A stretch of DNA of 64,000 nucleotides from Brevibacillus laterosporus (GTDB taxonomy: Bacteria > Bacillota > Bacilli > Brevibacillales > Brevibacillaceae), in contig NZ_JAUKFY010000009.1 of NCBI RefSeq assembly GCF_030489605.1, positions 1 to 64,000 of the forward strand, read 5' to 3'. Every line of letters begins with the position of its first letter. The stretch's first letter is position 1. The notes beneath the pieces were generated by a model, which saw nothing but the letters and a program-made list of their open reading frames with translations, searched no databases and was not told where the DNA came from. The translations under genes and the position numbers were made by a program. Of this stretch, positions 37,901 to 47,022 are shown one piece after another.

Positions 37901-38863
37901 TTAGAAATATTTGATTATGTTTTCATAAACTTCTTTTTCTTTTTCAATGATTTTATTCACCCAATCAATTTGTTTTTGAAAATTAGTGCTTCCTGTAACC
38001 TTTGCCTTAATTAAGTAATTTCGAAAGACAGCCCAAACATTTACTGTCTCTTCTACTAAAATAATTAGCGCCGGGTCTATTTCTTTGTATGCCGGACTTG
38101 TTTGATCCTGATCTGCATATAAGATGAATTCAAGAAATCCATCCCGATAGTTTATTACTCGTTTTAGCATGTCAAATATTTTATCCAGATGAGCTCCTAA
38201 GTCTTTCCCATGCAATATCATATCTTGCTGACACGCAAGGAGTGCTTTTTGTCCGCTGAGATAGCCCACATATCCGGTATCAGTACCAGTAATTTTTTTA
38301 CACACGGATCTAAATTGCTGTCGAAGCAGTTCGTCATTGATTTGTAGAGATGGTTCTGTCAATGTAAAGCTATACCTGCCTTCTACTTCATAAGCTTGTT
38401 TGGTAGGTTCAATCGGGAACCAGCCAGAAAATTCATACGGCCATAAATCTGTTATATAAAAAAGCTTGGATACAGGATCATAGTCCTGAATTAAAACAAA
38501 ATGAGAGAAAATTTCCATATCCGTATACCATGGAAAGAATCTACCGTCCACAACAGTGAAAAGATGTCGGTTTTGATTAATGGTTTCCTTCACTACATCC
38601 AATAGCTCTCGTTTTTCATAATGAAAGAACTCAGCCTTGTAAATTTTTTGTAATGTATCTGGAAAAGGTATTAATACCTCTTCCTTGGCTGCTGTAAAAT
38701 CATCAATGCTTCGATAATAAAATCCCCATCTGTCGGACAAAAGCCAGTGATACGGCACTCCAAATCCTTGAATATAAGAACAAATAAGATACTCTAAGCA
38801 ATCTAAAAATTCCTTTCGCTTGTTATACATGACAGGATGGTGTGTGGGAATAGCCAGATTCAT
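37901..38863 (-). CDS. BtrH-like protein (candidate acyl transferase) 2
   Basis: A 320-residue protein. An N-terminal block with Cys (FLDCLEYLICSYIQGFGVPYHW) and a later SHFVLIQDYDPVSKLFYITDLWPYE segment follow the Cys ... His ... Asp order of BtrH_N/C39-like folds. The C-terminal third is helical. AGGAGG lies six bases before the ATG. A role in transferring the carrier-bound acyl group is inferred from operon context only. Confidence 0.5.
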   Translation of the reverse strand: MNLAIPTHHPVMYNKRKEFLDCLEYLICSYIQGFGVPYHWLLSDRWGFYYRSIDDFTAAKEEVLIPFPDTLQKIYKAEFFHYEKRELLDVVKETINQNRHLFTVVDGRFFPWYTDMEIFSHFVLIQDYDPVSKLFYITDLWPYEFSGWFPIEPTKQAYEVEGRYSFTLTEPSLQINDELLRQQFRSVCKKITGTDTGYVGYLSGQKALLACQQDMILHGKDLGAHLDKIFDMLKRVINYRDGFLEFILYADQDQTSPAYKEIDPALIILVEETVNVWAVFRNYLIKAKVTGSTNFQKQIDWVNKIIEKEKEVYENIIKYF

Positions 38864-38919
38864 AGGATTCCTCCTAGCTTATTTAGTCATCTACATACCT
38901 TTGTTCCCATGAGACATAC

Positions 38920-40635
38920 TTACTGTTCTTTGTCTCCATATTGCATCATCACCGTAATTGGTAAATCTTGATCCCAATTAACTAGTAATTCTAGCAAAGC
39001 AATTTTATTTTGTTCTGTATACAGCCTTGCTTCTTTTAATGCATTTTGGTACTCATTTGGGTCAGTTAGCTTCGCATAATAGCCGCCAACCGATTTAGCT
39101 AAAGCTGCATAGTCTAGCTCTATTTGAAAAGAGCAGCCTATTTCTATTTCGCTCATGCTTTGCTGAAATCTTGGCCAAGAAAATCCACCATTATTTATGA
39201 CAATAAAAGTGATACCCAATTGATGCTCAGCGGCACAACCCACAGCTGAATACCCCATTTCAAACGAACCGTCTCCAAGTAAGGCAATAACATTGGCTTT
39301 TCTAGCAGCAATCTTAGCTCCTAAGGATATCCCCATCGGTAAACCTAGGGCTGTTTGTTCACCGGGAACCACTGTGCGGCTAGGCGGAGCAACCGTAAAA
39401 ACAGGATACGAATAGCCCCACATATCATGTAGCCCATTATCTTGAACCAAGATGACATTCTCTCCAAATTCATGTTCGATTCCCTTAAGCATCCTTCTCA
39501 CAGGTGCTTTTATGTCTTCTGCTTCTGCCCATACTGACAGAGCTTCTTTTTTTACCTCCTGCATTCTTTTTATCCACTCATTTTTGTTAGTCGTTACCCA
39601 ATTCAGATTCTCGCATGACATTTTCCACAGGAGTTGCAAAAACAGCTGGGCATCTCCAAGCAACCTGTAATTGGCATGAACAGAACGTTCCAGCGACTCA
39701 TAATGGCAATCAATATGTACAAAGAATGTATGTAATAAGGCCTCCTTCCATCCCATTAAAGCTGTCTCCTCTAACTGAGTTCCAATCGCTATAATCAAAT
39801 CTGCCTCAAAAAGGAGCTTCTTAATTTCCGGTAACGTATACAGGCCTACATTTCCAAAAGCGTTGGGATGCCTCTCATCTATGATTCCTCTTCCAGATGC
39901 TGTAGTAAAGATAGCTAATCCGTGTGCCTCTGCTAAAGAGATTGTTAATTCAGATACAAACGGACGATGTTGACACCCACCTCCTAATAGGAGGATAGGA
40001 CGCTTTGCTTTCGTTAGTTGCGTGAATAAATTCCGTATACTCTCTTCTTCAGGCTGCGAAAAAATCGGTCCTTGTGCATCAAGGTTTCTTTTATCAACAT
40101 CAGAGAACGCTTCACTGCTTAGCTCCATCCATGTTAGATCATCTGGAATCTCAAGATAGACTGGCCCCGGTTTTCCATTAATAGCTAGAAAAACAGCACG
40201 TCGCAAAGCCCAAATGGCTTTCTCTGGATGCTCTACACGATAGCACCATTTCGTCATGGGTTGCATCATGGCAATGGAATTGGTTTCTTGAAATGCCCCT
40301 TCACCCCGCATGTTCCGTGCAGTAGCATTGGAGATTATGATTAAAGGTACAGCGGCCGAATATGCCTCTAAAACCCCCATTATGCAGTTTGCAATTCCAG
40401 GTCCTGGGCTAGTAACAAGCACGGCTGGATTCCCTGACACCTGAGCATGTCCCATTGCCATTCCAACCGCTATTCGCTGGTCACGTGCCGTGAAAATGCC
40501 TAATCCTTCCTTTTTATAAGCGGATTCAATTAACCCCCCGCCATCTCCGACCATACCAAACAGCTTTGTTATGCCCTGTTCTGCCAGTACACTCGCATAA
40601 GCATCCCAGATCGTCAAACTTTCTATTGCTTCCAT
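38920..40635 (-). CDS. thiamine diphosphate-dependent enzyme (acetolactate synthase-like)
   Basis: A 571-residue three-domain ThDP enzyme. The N-terminal Pyr domain has the catalytic-Glu region (GDGGGLIESAYKKEG; YMAMGH-like VGMAMGHAQVSG), the middle domain PILLLGGGCQHRP, and the C-terminal PP domain the ThDP/Mg motif GDGSFEMG ... NNGG. It is not the housekeeping IlvB: it lies in a secondary-metabolite operon without a small subunit. It could decarboxylate a 2-oxo acid or perform a carboligation; substrate unknown. Confidence 0.88.
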   Translation of the reverse strand: MEAIESLTIWDAYASVLAEQGITKLFGMVGDGGGLIESAYKKEGLGIFTARDQRIAVGMAMGHAQVSGNPAVLVTSPGPGIANCIMGVLEAYSAAVPLIIISNATARNMRGEGAFQETNSIAMMQPMTKWCYRVEHPEKAIWALRRAVFLAINGKPGPVYLEIPDDLTWMELSSEAFSDVDKRNLDAQGPIFSQPEEESIRNLFTQLTKAKRPILLLGGGCQHRPFVSELTISLAEAHGLAIFTTASGRGIIDERHPNAFGNVGLYTLPEIKKLLFEADLIIAIGTQLEETALMGWKEALLHTFFVHIDCHYESLERSVHANYRLLGDAQLFLQLLWKMSCENLNWVTTNKNEWIKRMQEVKKEALSVWAEAEDIKAPVRRMLKGIEHEFGENVILVQDNGLHDMWGYSYPVFTVAPPSRTVVPGEQTALGLPMGISLGAKIAARKANVIALLGDGSFEMGYSAVGCAAEHQLGITFIVINNGGFSWPRFQQSMSEIEIGCSFQIELDYAALAKSVGGYYAKLTDPNEYQNALKEARLYTEQNKIALLELLVNWDQDLPITVMMQYGDKEQ

Positions 40636-40655
40636 TACTTCACATCCTTCTTTAG

Positions 40656-41861
40656 TTATGAATGAAGTAGTTCCTTATTGCCGAATGCAGCTGATACTTC
40701 TTTGGAGATTAAAAGAGGACGACTAGTAAAACTGTCTTGGTAACACACATAATTCGCCTGTAAGCCATAACCACCAAACGGACTATTTCCGTTTTCAATA
40801 TCGTACAGGCTTAAATTCTCTGACACGATGTGGGTAGAGCGTAATTTTTCAGCTAGTTCTGGTATTCCAAAAACAGAAGCACCAAGAGTACTCTCTACAC
40901 GCTCAGGAGCATGTAACCAATCTATTACCTCTTGTTCATCCCGATAAGTTACAACATGAAAGATCGGACAGAAAAACTCAATTACCTCACCAATTTTTTC
41001 AAGAGAGGACACGATAATAGTAGGCTCTACATAATTACTGGACAAATCCACCGCTCCACCGTAAACAATACGATCTTTTATTGGTGTGAGATACTCCTGT
41101 GCCTGCTCTGACAACCCCTCATAAAATAACGGAGCTATTACATTACCTGGTTCATTTCGCTTACCACTCCGTAATTCTTTAATGTCCTGAATCAGTGTAT
41201 CTAGAAAATTCTCTTTTATATTCTCGTGGACAAAATAAACGTTTGGGCACATACAATCCTGTCCCGAATTATAGACACGTGCAGCTACAGCTCGCTTAGA
41301 AGCATCTGCTAGATTTGCTTTTTGTCCAACGATAAATGGATTAATTCCCGCTCCGAAATACAAGAACAAAGAGTGGGGATAGGTTTTTTGCACCTTCAAA
41401 CTATTCTCATAATTCCCTGTAAAGACAACTACATCAGGTCGTCCTGCCTGTTCTCTAAATTTCCGTTGAGAAATAGGGAGTAGCTGGGATGGCATATCCG
41501 CCTGTTTCATTATGAAATCATGAAGCTTTACCATTGTAGATAAAGCTTTTGTAGAGGGTCTGATCAAGATTTCCTTGCAAAATAAACTTGGAATAGCAGC
41601 ATATAAGACATAGGAGTACAATAAAACGTTTGATGAATGATAAACTGCAATCCGATTAATAGGAGGAGGATTGTAACGCTCCACTTCTTGTTCAGCTCCA
41701 AGTAGAGTAGAGATGGAAGATTCTATCTCAGCCTCAGCACTATCATAAGTAGCAATCTCCGTTAAAATTTCTAACAGTTCTGCTTTATTCATTCGGATTC
41801 CTGAAATAAGCTTGTCCAATCGTTTTAATTGCACGTCTCTTTCGTTTGTAGCAAAAATCAT
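40656..41861 (-). CDS. aldehyde dehydrogenase-like protein, short
   Basis: A 401-residue ALDH-superfamily protein, shorter than the usual 470-500. The catalytic Cys is in VYNSGQDCMCPN (residue about 203), and NPFIVGQKANL and GNSPFGGYG are family blocks. N-terminal cofactor-binding strands look reduced, so NAD(P) use is uncertain; it resembles acyl-protein or acyl-CoA reductase-type relatives. It precedes the ThDP enzyme gene by 20 bases, so the two may act in sequence. GGAGG precedes the ATG. Confidence 0.8.
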   Translation of the reverse strand: MIFATNERDVQLKRLDKLISGIRMNKAELLEILTEIATYDSAEAEIESSISTLLGAEQEVERYNPPPINRIAVYHSSNVLLYSYVLYAAIPSLFCKEILIRPSTKALSTMVKLHDFIMKQADMPSQLLPISQRKFREQAGRPDVVVFTGNYENSLKVQKTYPHSLFLYFGAGINPFIVGQKANLADASKRAVAARVYNSGQDCMCPNVYFVHENIKENFLDTLIQDIKELRSGKRNEPGNVIAPLFYEGLSEQAQEYLTPIKDRIVYGGAVDLSSNYVEPTIIVSSLEKIGEVIEFFCPIFHVVTYRDEQEVIDWLHAPERVESTLGASVFGIPELAEKLRSTHIVSENLSLYDIENGNSPFGGYGLQANYVCYQDSFTSRPLLISKEVSAAFGNKELLHS

Positions 41862-41900
41862 TAGTAATAAGCCTCCTTCTATTTATTTAAAGGTAAGAAT

Positions 41901-43016
41901 TTACAAATCCAAAATTTCTCTTATCTGAGCAGGCCATTCATGAAGCTGTGTACCATACACAGCCAGCAAGGCGTATACCCACCGATCAATCCCAAAAGCC
42001 ACACATCCTGAATGCAATATTGAACCATTTGGTTCAGTTATGCCAAACTCTTTACATAGCGTGTCTTTTACATTATTAAAGGACGCAATTGAAAAATTCC
42101 CCATGTCAGTTGAGATAATTAGCTCATATTTCATGTGAGCCATTAGCTGATACTGACTTTTCTCAGCATGATGAGGAAAATAAAAAGGATCATGTGCTGT
42201 CTCTATATAACCACTAAATCCCAAATTAACAAATAATTTCCATATTAAATCTAAAAAAAAGGACCTTGTTTCTTCCACAAAGGACTCATTCCCCATAAAA
42301 ACAAACTCTCTCATTCGAAAATTATGAAGTCGATGTTTTCCCAAACGCCATGGTGCCTCATGACGAAAACAAACCCCTTCTGTACTAAGTAATAATGGTT
42401 CGTGCAATGTCTGATTAGAATACTCCTCATAGCAATGAAAACATAGAGCTGGTGAAAGAAGATACTCACTACAACGAGTATATTCTTCATAGTTATCGGT
42501 TTGACCAACCTGATTAAGCACTTCATACTCATGAGGAAATTCCGCAACTACATAAAGGTTTTGGGGGAAGTTTTTCACATACTGGCATTTTTCCATTGTC
42601 TGTCTGGGAATTAAAGACGAATATATTCTCGCCCTCGCTTGTTTAGATTCTGCATATTCCGTAAAAAGACGTTGTAATGCCTCATATAAAGTAACAGCAG
42701 GCTCCTTTCGAATAAGCTCTGAAAACTCTGCTAGCATTTCTTGCTCATTGACTATTATTTTTGTGATGTCTCCATCGGTCTTTCGTATGATCCGATTAGG
42801 AAAAGAACGGATATTCTTTTGCTCCTCAATCATGGTCTGAATAATCTGGTCAATCTGTGTTTCTTTACTTTTATCAACGATGTCAATTTCAATTTGCTTT
42901 GTTTCAGGATAGAAGGAGCAATGAGAAATCCCCTCAAGGCTATACACCAATTTCGAAGTAATCGCTTCTGCTTGCGATTGAGAAAGTGTTCCGGCTACAT
43001 GATACTGTTTTTTCAT
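41901..43016 (-). CDS. amino acid:[carrier protein] ligase-like (class II aaRS homologue)
   Basis: A 371-residue protein with class II synthetase motifs: motif 2 as GVCFRHE (about 214-220), MREFVFMG typical of seryl-tRNA synthetase relatives, and motif 3 SGCVAFGIDRW (about 336-346). LSPALCFHCYEE (Cys192/195) and Cys338 are candidate zinc ligands, as in the Bradyrhizobium aa:CP ligases that charge carrier proteins instead of tRNA. No tRNA-binding arm is present; an extra N-terminal domain of about 90 residues is. The ATG at 43016 overlaps the stop of the ACP gene (TAATG), strongly linking the two. Confidence 0.75.
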   Translation of the reverse strand: MKKQYHVAGTLSQSQAEAITSKLVYSLEGISHCSFYPETKQIEIDIVDKSKETQIDQIIQTMIEEQKNIRSFPNRIIRKTDGDITKIIVNEQEMLAEFSELIRKEPAVTLYEALQRLFTEYAESKQARARIYSSLIPRQTMEKCQYVKNFPQNLYVVAEFPHEYEVLNQVGQTDNYEEYTRCSEYLLSPALCFHCYEEYSNQTLHEPLLLSTEGVCFRHEAPWRLGKHRLHNFRMREFVFMGNESFVEETRSFFLDLIWKLFVNLGFSGYIETAHDPFYFPHHAEKSQYQLMAHMKYELIISTDMGNFSIASFNNVKDTLCKEFGITEPNGSILHSGCVAFGIDRWVYALLAVYGTQLHEWPAQIREILDL

Positions 43017-43279
43017 TAGCACTCACTCTTTTCTGTATAAACTAATTTCTTTGATTGTCTTTCATTAATTAAACTACTTATTTTCTCAACAGTCCGAAAA
43101 TTTTCCAACAAGAGATCTTCCTCACTAAATTCCAGATCAAACGCTTGCTCTAGTGCTACAATTAAACGAATTGTAGTCATAGAGTCTAACCCCATTTTTG
43201 TTAAGTCGTCACATTCAGTAATAGGTTCCTTGATTTCAAGCAGTTCTTGTAGGATTTTACGTATCTTCGCTTGTGCCAT
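43016..43279 (-). CDS. acyl carrier protein
   Basis: An 87-residue free-standing carrier protein; Ser33 in MGLDSMTTIRL is the expected 4'-phosphopantetheine site (D-S-M instead of the common D-S-L). The flanking helices follow the PCP/ACP pattern. It is translationally coupled to the aaRS-like ligase, its probable loading enzyme. No phosphopantetheinyl transferase is in the window. Confidence 0.92.
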   Translation of the reverse strand: MAQAKIRKILQELLEIKEPITECDDLTKMGLDSMTTIRLIVALEQAFDLEFSEEDLLLENFRTVEKISSLINERQSKKLVYTEKSEC

Positions 43280-43295
43280 TTTCTTTCATTCCCTT

Positions 43296-44306
43296 TCATT
43301 GAATAGTCTGGGCATTCTTCTCTTTTACAAGTATCTGCAATCGTTCCAAGCTCTCCATGATTTTCTGTCTTTGTAATCCAAAGTCTATCAGCGCAGCAAC
43401 TTGCGTAACCCCGATCTCCTCTAGCTTCCTTAATACGGCTGAACAAGTCTCTGGAGTACCTAGCAAGGAATAATGAGGAGAATATTTCCTAAGCATCATT
43501 GTTTTTGCAATCTCTTCTTCTCGTTTGCTTTCATAATGGGGGGCAGCCTCTGCCAATGACAGGAATGCATGCTGATACTCAAAAAAAGCATTCTTTACAG
43601 TCTGTTCTACCATTTCAAGATCATGATCAAGATAAGTGTGAAGCAGGATAGTTACATCTTTGTCTTCTATGCTATGACCTCCCTCACGTAATCCAGCATG
43701 ATACAATTCAATCTTTTGCTTTACATCATTCATATCATTAAAAATAAAATGGGTTAACAAATGGTATCCATGTTTTCCAGCCTCATAACAAGTCTCTTTA
43801 GAAGAAGCTACTGTTACATAAATCGGGATTTGTTGTTGATAGGGTTTTGGGAATATAGTTACATCTGTTTCTTTGTTATCCCAGAGATTTTCAATTCTTT
43901 CTATTCCTTGCCACATTCGTATTTTCCGCTGATCGAAATGCTCTGGATTTTCTTTAAAATCATTGGGGTTCCAGCCAGAAGCAAACGAAATACTTACGCG
44001 CCCTTTTGACAATTGATCCACCATTGCCCATTCTTCTGCAATTCGAATGGGTGAATGGAGAGGCAATATAACGCTTCCAACTTGAATGCGGAGTTTCTTT
44101 GTTTCTCTTGCTACAGCCGCTGCAAAAACAGATGGACTAGGAAATAACCCACCAAAGGTATGATAATGCCTCTCAGGAAACCAGACACCATACCAGTCAT
44201 GCTTCTCCACATATTGGATTACTTCGAATAGAAATTCATAGTGATCCTGTATGTTTTGGGCTGTAGTATCATTTACGTTCGAAAAAAAGCTAACTGAGAA
44301 TTTCAT
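43296..44306 (-). CDS. luciferase-like flavin monooxygenase (MupA/BtrO type)
   Basis: A 336-residue LLM-class flavin-dependent oxygenase of the MupA/Atu3640 natural-product subgroup: KFSVSFFSN start, WYGVWFPERHYHTFGGLFPSPSVFAAA, RIQVGSVILPLHSP and RVSISFASGWNPNDF are its signature blocks. Members such as BtrO hydroxylate an acyl chain attached to a carrier protein using reduced flavin. It lies 16 bases before the ACP gene, which supports an ACP-bound substrate. GAGGTG precedes the ATG. Confidence 0.88.
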   Translation of the reverse strand: MKFSVSFFSNVNDTTAQNIQDHYEFLFEVIQYVEKHDWYGVWFPERHYHTFGGLFPSPSVFAAAVARETKKLRIQVGSVILPLHSPIRIAEEWAMVDQLSKGRVSISFASGWNPNDFKENPEHFDQRKIRMWQGIERIENLWDNKETDVTIFPKPYQQQIPIYVTVASSKETCYEAGKHGYHLLTHFIFNDMNDVKQKIELYHAGLREGGHSIEDKDVTILLHTYLDHDLEMVEQTVKNAFFEYQHAFLSLAEAAPHYESKREEEIAKTMMLRKYSPHYSLLGTPETCSAVLRKLEEIGVTQVAALIDFGLQRQKIMESLERLQILVKEKNAQTIQ

Positions 44307-44332
44307 TAATGTTTCACCTCTCTTTTAAAAAA

Positions 44333-45145
44333 TCAACTGCTTGCACTAGAATAATTCCGAACCGCTGCCTTCCACAATAATCGAGTCAAAAGCAACAATG
44401 CTAGCGGAGCAAGAATACCCCACATCATATTTACCATGCTTAATTGATTTAAGAGATACAATGGTCCAAAGTTACTTGCTAAAAATAACGGAATAATGTA
44501 AATACCGATGATCTGGATTGTCTTACCATAGATTCTTGCTGGCATGTGCCCAAATTCCCAAATATCATTGCTCAAATCATTCACAGCCGATGTTTTAATA
44601 AACCAAAACGAAAAGAGGTGCGGAATCAACATGACCGTGTAACTAATTACAATTCCTCCGATTAAAAATAGGGTGTAGCCTGCGATATTAGCCAAGCTAA
44701 CCTCAATTCCTAATCGACTCCATCCCATTACCAACAGCACACTTCCGACAATCAGATTAGGAATCGCCAAGCCAAAATCTATATATCTCATTGTGGTAAG
44801 AAATTGTAGGGATATTGGTTTTGTAATGTATAAATCTAGTTTTCCTTCGTGTATATAATCCTCTGAGATTTTAAAAAAATTAACAACGAAAAGGCTAACA
44901 TATACCCCTGTAACCAGCATAAATGTACCAGAGAACAATAGAATAGAATCTCTGCTTAATCCTTCAATAATCAAACCTGACTGGTATATCACAAAGATAT
45001 AAATCAACTTGGATAATACAAAACCACTCTCCACAATGACTCCGACAAAAAAATTAAAACGATATTCCATCTGCGCCATCAAACAGTTTTTACAAAATAG
45101 ATAGTAAATTTTCAACATTTTTTTCACTTCTTTAACCCATGCCAT
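44333..45145 (-). CDS. ABC-2 family transporter permease (PF06182-like) 1
   Basis: A 270-residue membrane protein with six hydrophobic segments; MEYRFNFFVGVIVE near the start and HEGKLDLYITKPIS are features of the YadH/PF06182 permease group, which pair with one ATPase. It lies directly after the second permease (2 bases apart). Likely exports the product of the operon. Confidence 0.88.
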   Translation of the reverse strand: MAWVKEVKKMLKIYYLFCKNCLMAQMEYRFNFFVGVIVESGFVLSKLIYIFVIYQSGLIIEGLSRDSILLFSGTFMLVTGVYVSLFVVNFFKISEDYIHEGKLDLYITKPISLQFLTTMRYIDFGLAIPNLIVGSVLLVMGWSRLGIEVSLANIAGYTLFLIGGIVISYTVMLIPHLFSFWFIKTSAVNDLSNDIWEFGHMPARIYGKTIQIIGIYIIPLFLASNFGPLYLLNQLSMVNMMWGILAPLALLLLTRLLWKAAVRNYSSASS

Positions 45146-45147
45146 GT

Positions 45148-45969
45148 TTATCCACCTATAGCTATATATTTTTTAATACCGATGCCCCATAACAATTTGG
45201 AGAGAACTGCAAAAGCGATAATCCAGAATACTTGTAGCCCCATACCTGTCACCAGTTCCATCCCCTGGTACTTCCCAATAAGCACATCTACTGGATAATT
45301 GACTGTATATTTAAATGGCAAATAGTTTAGAAAGAAGAGAATTGTATCATCGAAGACATCTAGCGGAAAGATCCCTCCGCTTAATATTACAAGCAAAATT
45401 TTCGGAGCTTCAAAAATATAAGAAACATTTTCAAGCCAAAAGGCTATGGTAGTGATGCTAAAGAAGATAAAGAAGTTTAATACGAGAGCAAGTAAAAGTG
45501 TAATCAGAAAATAACCGATATTAACGAGGTTAATCTCTACTTGGATCAGTCTATTTAAGATGAATAAAATGAGAAAGATTAAACAAAAGCTGACCACAAT
45601 ATAAATTAACTTAGAACCAAGAAACGAATAAATTTTGTAAGGAAGATATCCAATCGGTCTAATGATAAATTTATTAAGCCCACCCTCCTTTATATCTTCC
45701 GCTACATCATACTCAAAACCAGCTTGAATAATCTTGGCAGTCACTGCCGCAATCAGTGTATAAGTAATCATCTCCCGATAGGTATATCCAAAAACGGTGG
45801 ACCCGGGACTTTGACTATCAAAAATAGCTGTCCATAAGTAGGTTAATATGGTGATGGAGAATACACTTCCCACAATTCCCAACACAAAATTAGCTCGATA
45901 TTCCACTGCTGTCTGTATCCCTAATTGAAAGGTATGAATGTATTTCCTAAAACTGCGCAACCTTCTCAT
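45148..45969 (-). CDS. ABC-2 family transporter permease (PF06182-like) 2
   Basis: About 273 residues with six hydrophobic segments and the same VEYRANFVLGIVGS and EGGLNKFIIRPIGYL blocks as its neighbour; the two probably form a heterodimeric membrane part. An ATG at 45978 is also possible; 45969 has AAGGA at better spacing. It overlaps the ATPase gene by 23 bases. Confidence 0.88.
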   Translation of the reverse strand: MRRLRSFRKYIHTFQLGIQTAVEYRANFVLGIVGSVFSITILTYLWTAIFDSQSPGSTVFGYTYREMITYTLIAAVTAKIIQAGFEYDVAEDIKEGGLNKFIIRPIGYLPYKIYSFLGSKLIYIVVSFCLIFLILFILNRLIQVEINLVNIGYFLITLLLALVLNFFIFFSITTIAFWLENVSYIFEAPKILLVILSGGIFPLDVFDDTILFFLNYLPFKYTVNYPVDVLIGKYQGMELVTGMGLQVFWIIAFAVLSKLLWGIGIKKYIAIGG

Positions 45970-46948
45970 TTTTCTCATCCTTCTTATACAAAATCGTAAT
46001 GCTATCTTCTATGGGGATATCCTCTACATTAATGTCACTTACAGGCAAATGCTCCAATATCAGCTTGGAGTTTTGCTTTAAGAATTCACGGTCAAGCTCG
46101 ATAAGACTTTCAAATTCGTTGTGCTCCCTCACAATTCCGTAAGCTTCTACAGCTGATTGTTGAACAGGGTCAGAGAATTGAATCTTAACGAGCTTCTTCT
46201 GATTCAGCAATTCGTTTACTTTGTTTAAGTTGCCATCATAAACAATCTTTCCTTGATTGATAATAATAGCGCGTTTGCAAAGGTCTTCTACATCTTTCAT
46301 ATAATGCGTTGTCAGAATGATCGTAGCCTTCGTCTCTTCATTGTAATACTTCAGAAATTTACGGATGCTCTTCTGTGAGATAAGGTCTAATCCAATTGTA
46401 GGCTCGTCCAAGAAAATAACCTTAGGTCGATGAATTAATGCAGCCACCAATTCTAGCTTCATTCGTTCTCCCAAGGAAAGTCTTCTCACTTGTACATCTA
46501 GAACATCCTTGACATCAAGTAATTCTGTTAGCTCTTCCAACGTCTTTTGATACTCTCGATCTTCTACTTCGTAAATGAATTTATTTAAGAATAGGGATTC
46601 ATTAGCGGGTAAATCCCACCATAGCTGACTTTTTTGTCCCATAACAATCGAAAATTTCATTTTAAATTCCTTTTTACGTTCCCATGGAACATATCCCATC
46701 ACAGTTGCTTCACCACCAGTAGGATGCAAGATGCCCGATAAAATTTTCAAAGTTGTTGTTTTTCCTGCTCCATTTGGTCCGAGAAAAGCCATCATCTCTC
46801 CCTCATCGATATCAAATGAAATTTTTTGTACCGCTTCCTTAACCAGCTTTTCCCGATGGAATAGGTTTTTAATAGAGTTAAGCAACCCGACCTCCTTTCT
46901 GTAATAAGCATACTCTTTCTGCAGATTAGAAACGTGTATAAAACTCAT
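45947..46948 (-). CDS. ABC transporter ATP-binding protein
   Basis: A 333-residue ATPase: Walker A GPNGAGKTT, Q-loop VMGQKSQLWWDL, signature LSLGERMKLE and Walker B VIFLDEPTIGLD, with a C-terminal extension of about 90 residues typical of drug/antibiotic exporters of the NatA/DrrA kind. It forms an exporter with the two downstream permeases. GGAGGAA precedes the ATG. Confidence 0.93.
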   Translation of the reverse strand: MSFIHVSNLQKEYAYYRKEVGLLNSIKNLFHREKLVKEAVQKISFDIDEGEMMAFLGPNGAGKTTTLKILSGILHPTGGEATVMGYVPWERKKEFKMKFSIVMGQKSQLWWDLPANESLFLNKFIYEVEDREYQKTLEELTELLDVKDVLDVQVRRLSLGERMKLELVAALIHRPKVIFLDEPTIGLDLISQKSIRKFLKYYNEETKATIILTTHYMKDVEDLCKRAIIINQGKIVYDGNLNKVNELLNQKKLVKIQFSDPVQQSAVEAYGIVREHNEFESLIELDREFLKQNSKLILEHLPVSDINVEDIPIEDSITILYKKDEKNEKVAQF

Positions 46949-47022
46949 ATTTCCTCCTACTTTCCGACACTATCTTATAAATTTTTTATATCGCAATGCA
47001 TTGCTCATGCTTATGTTTCTCA

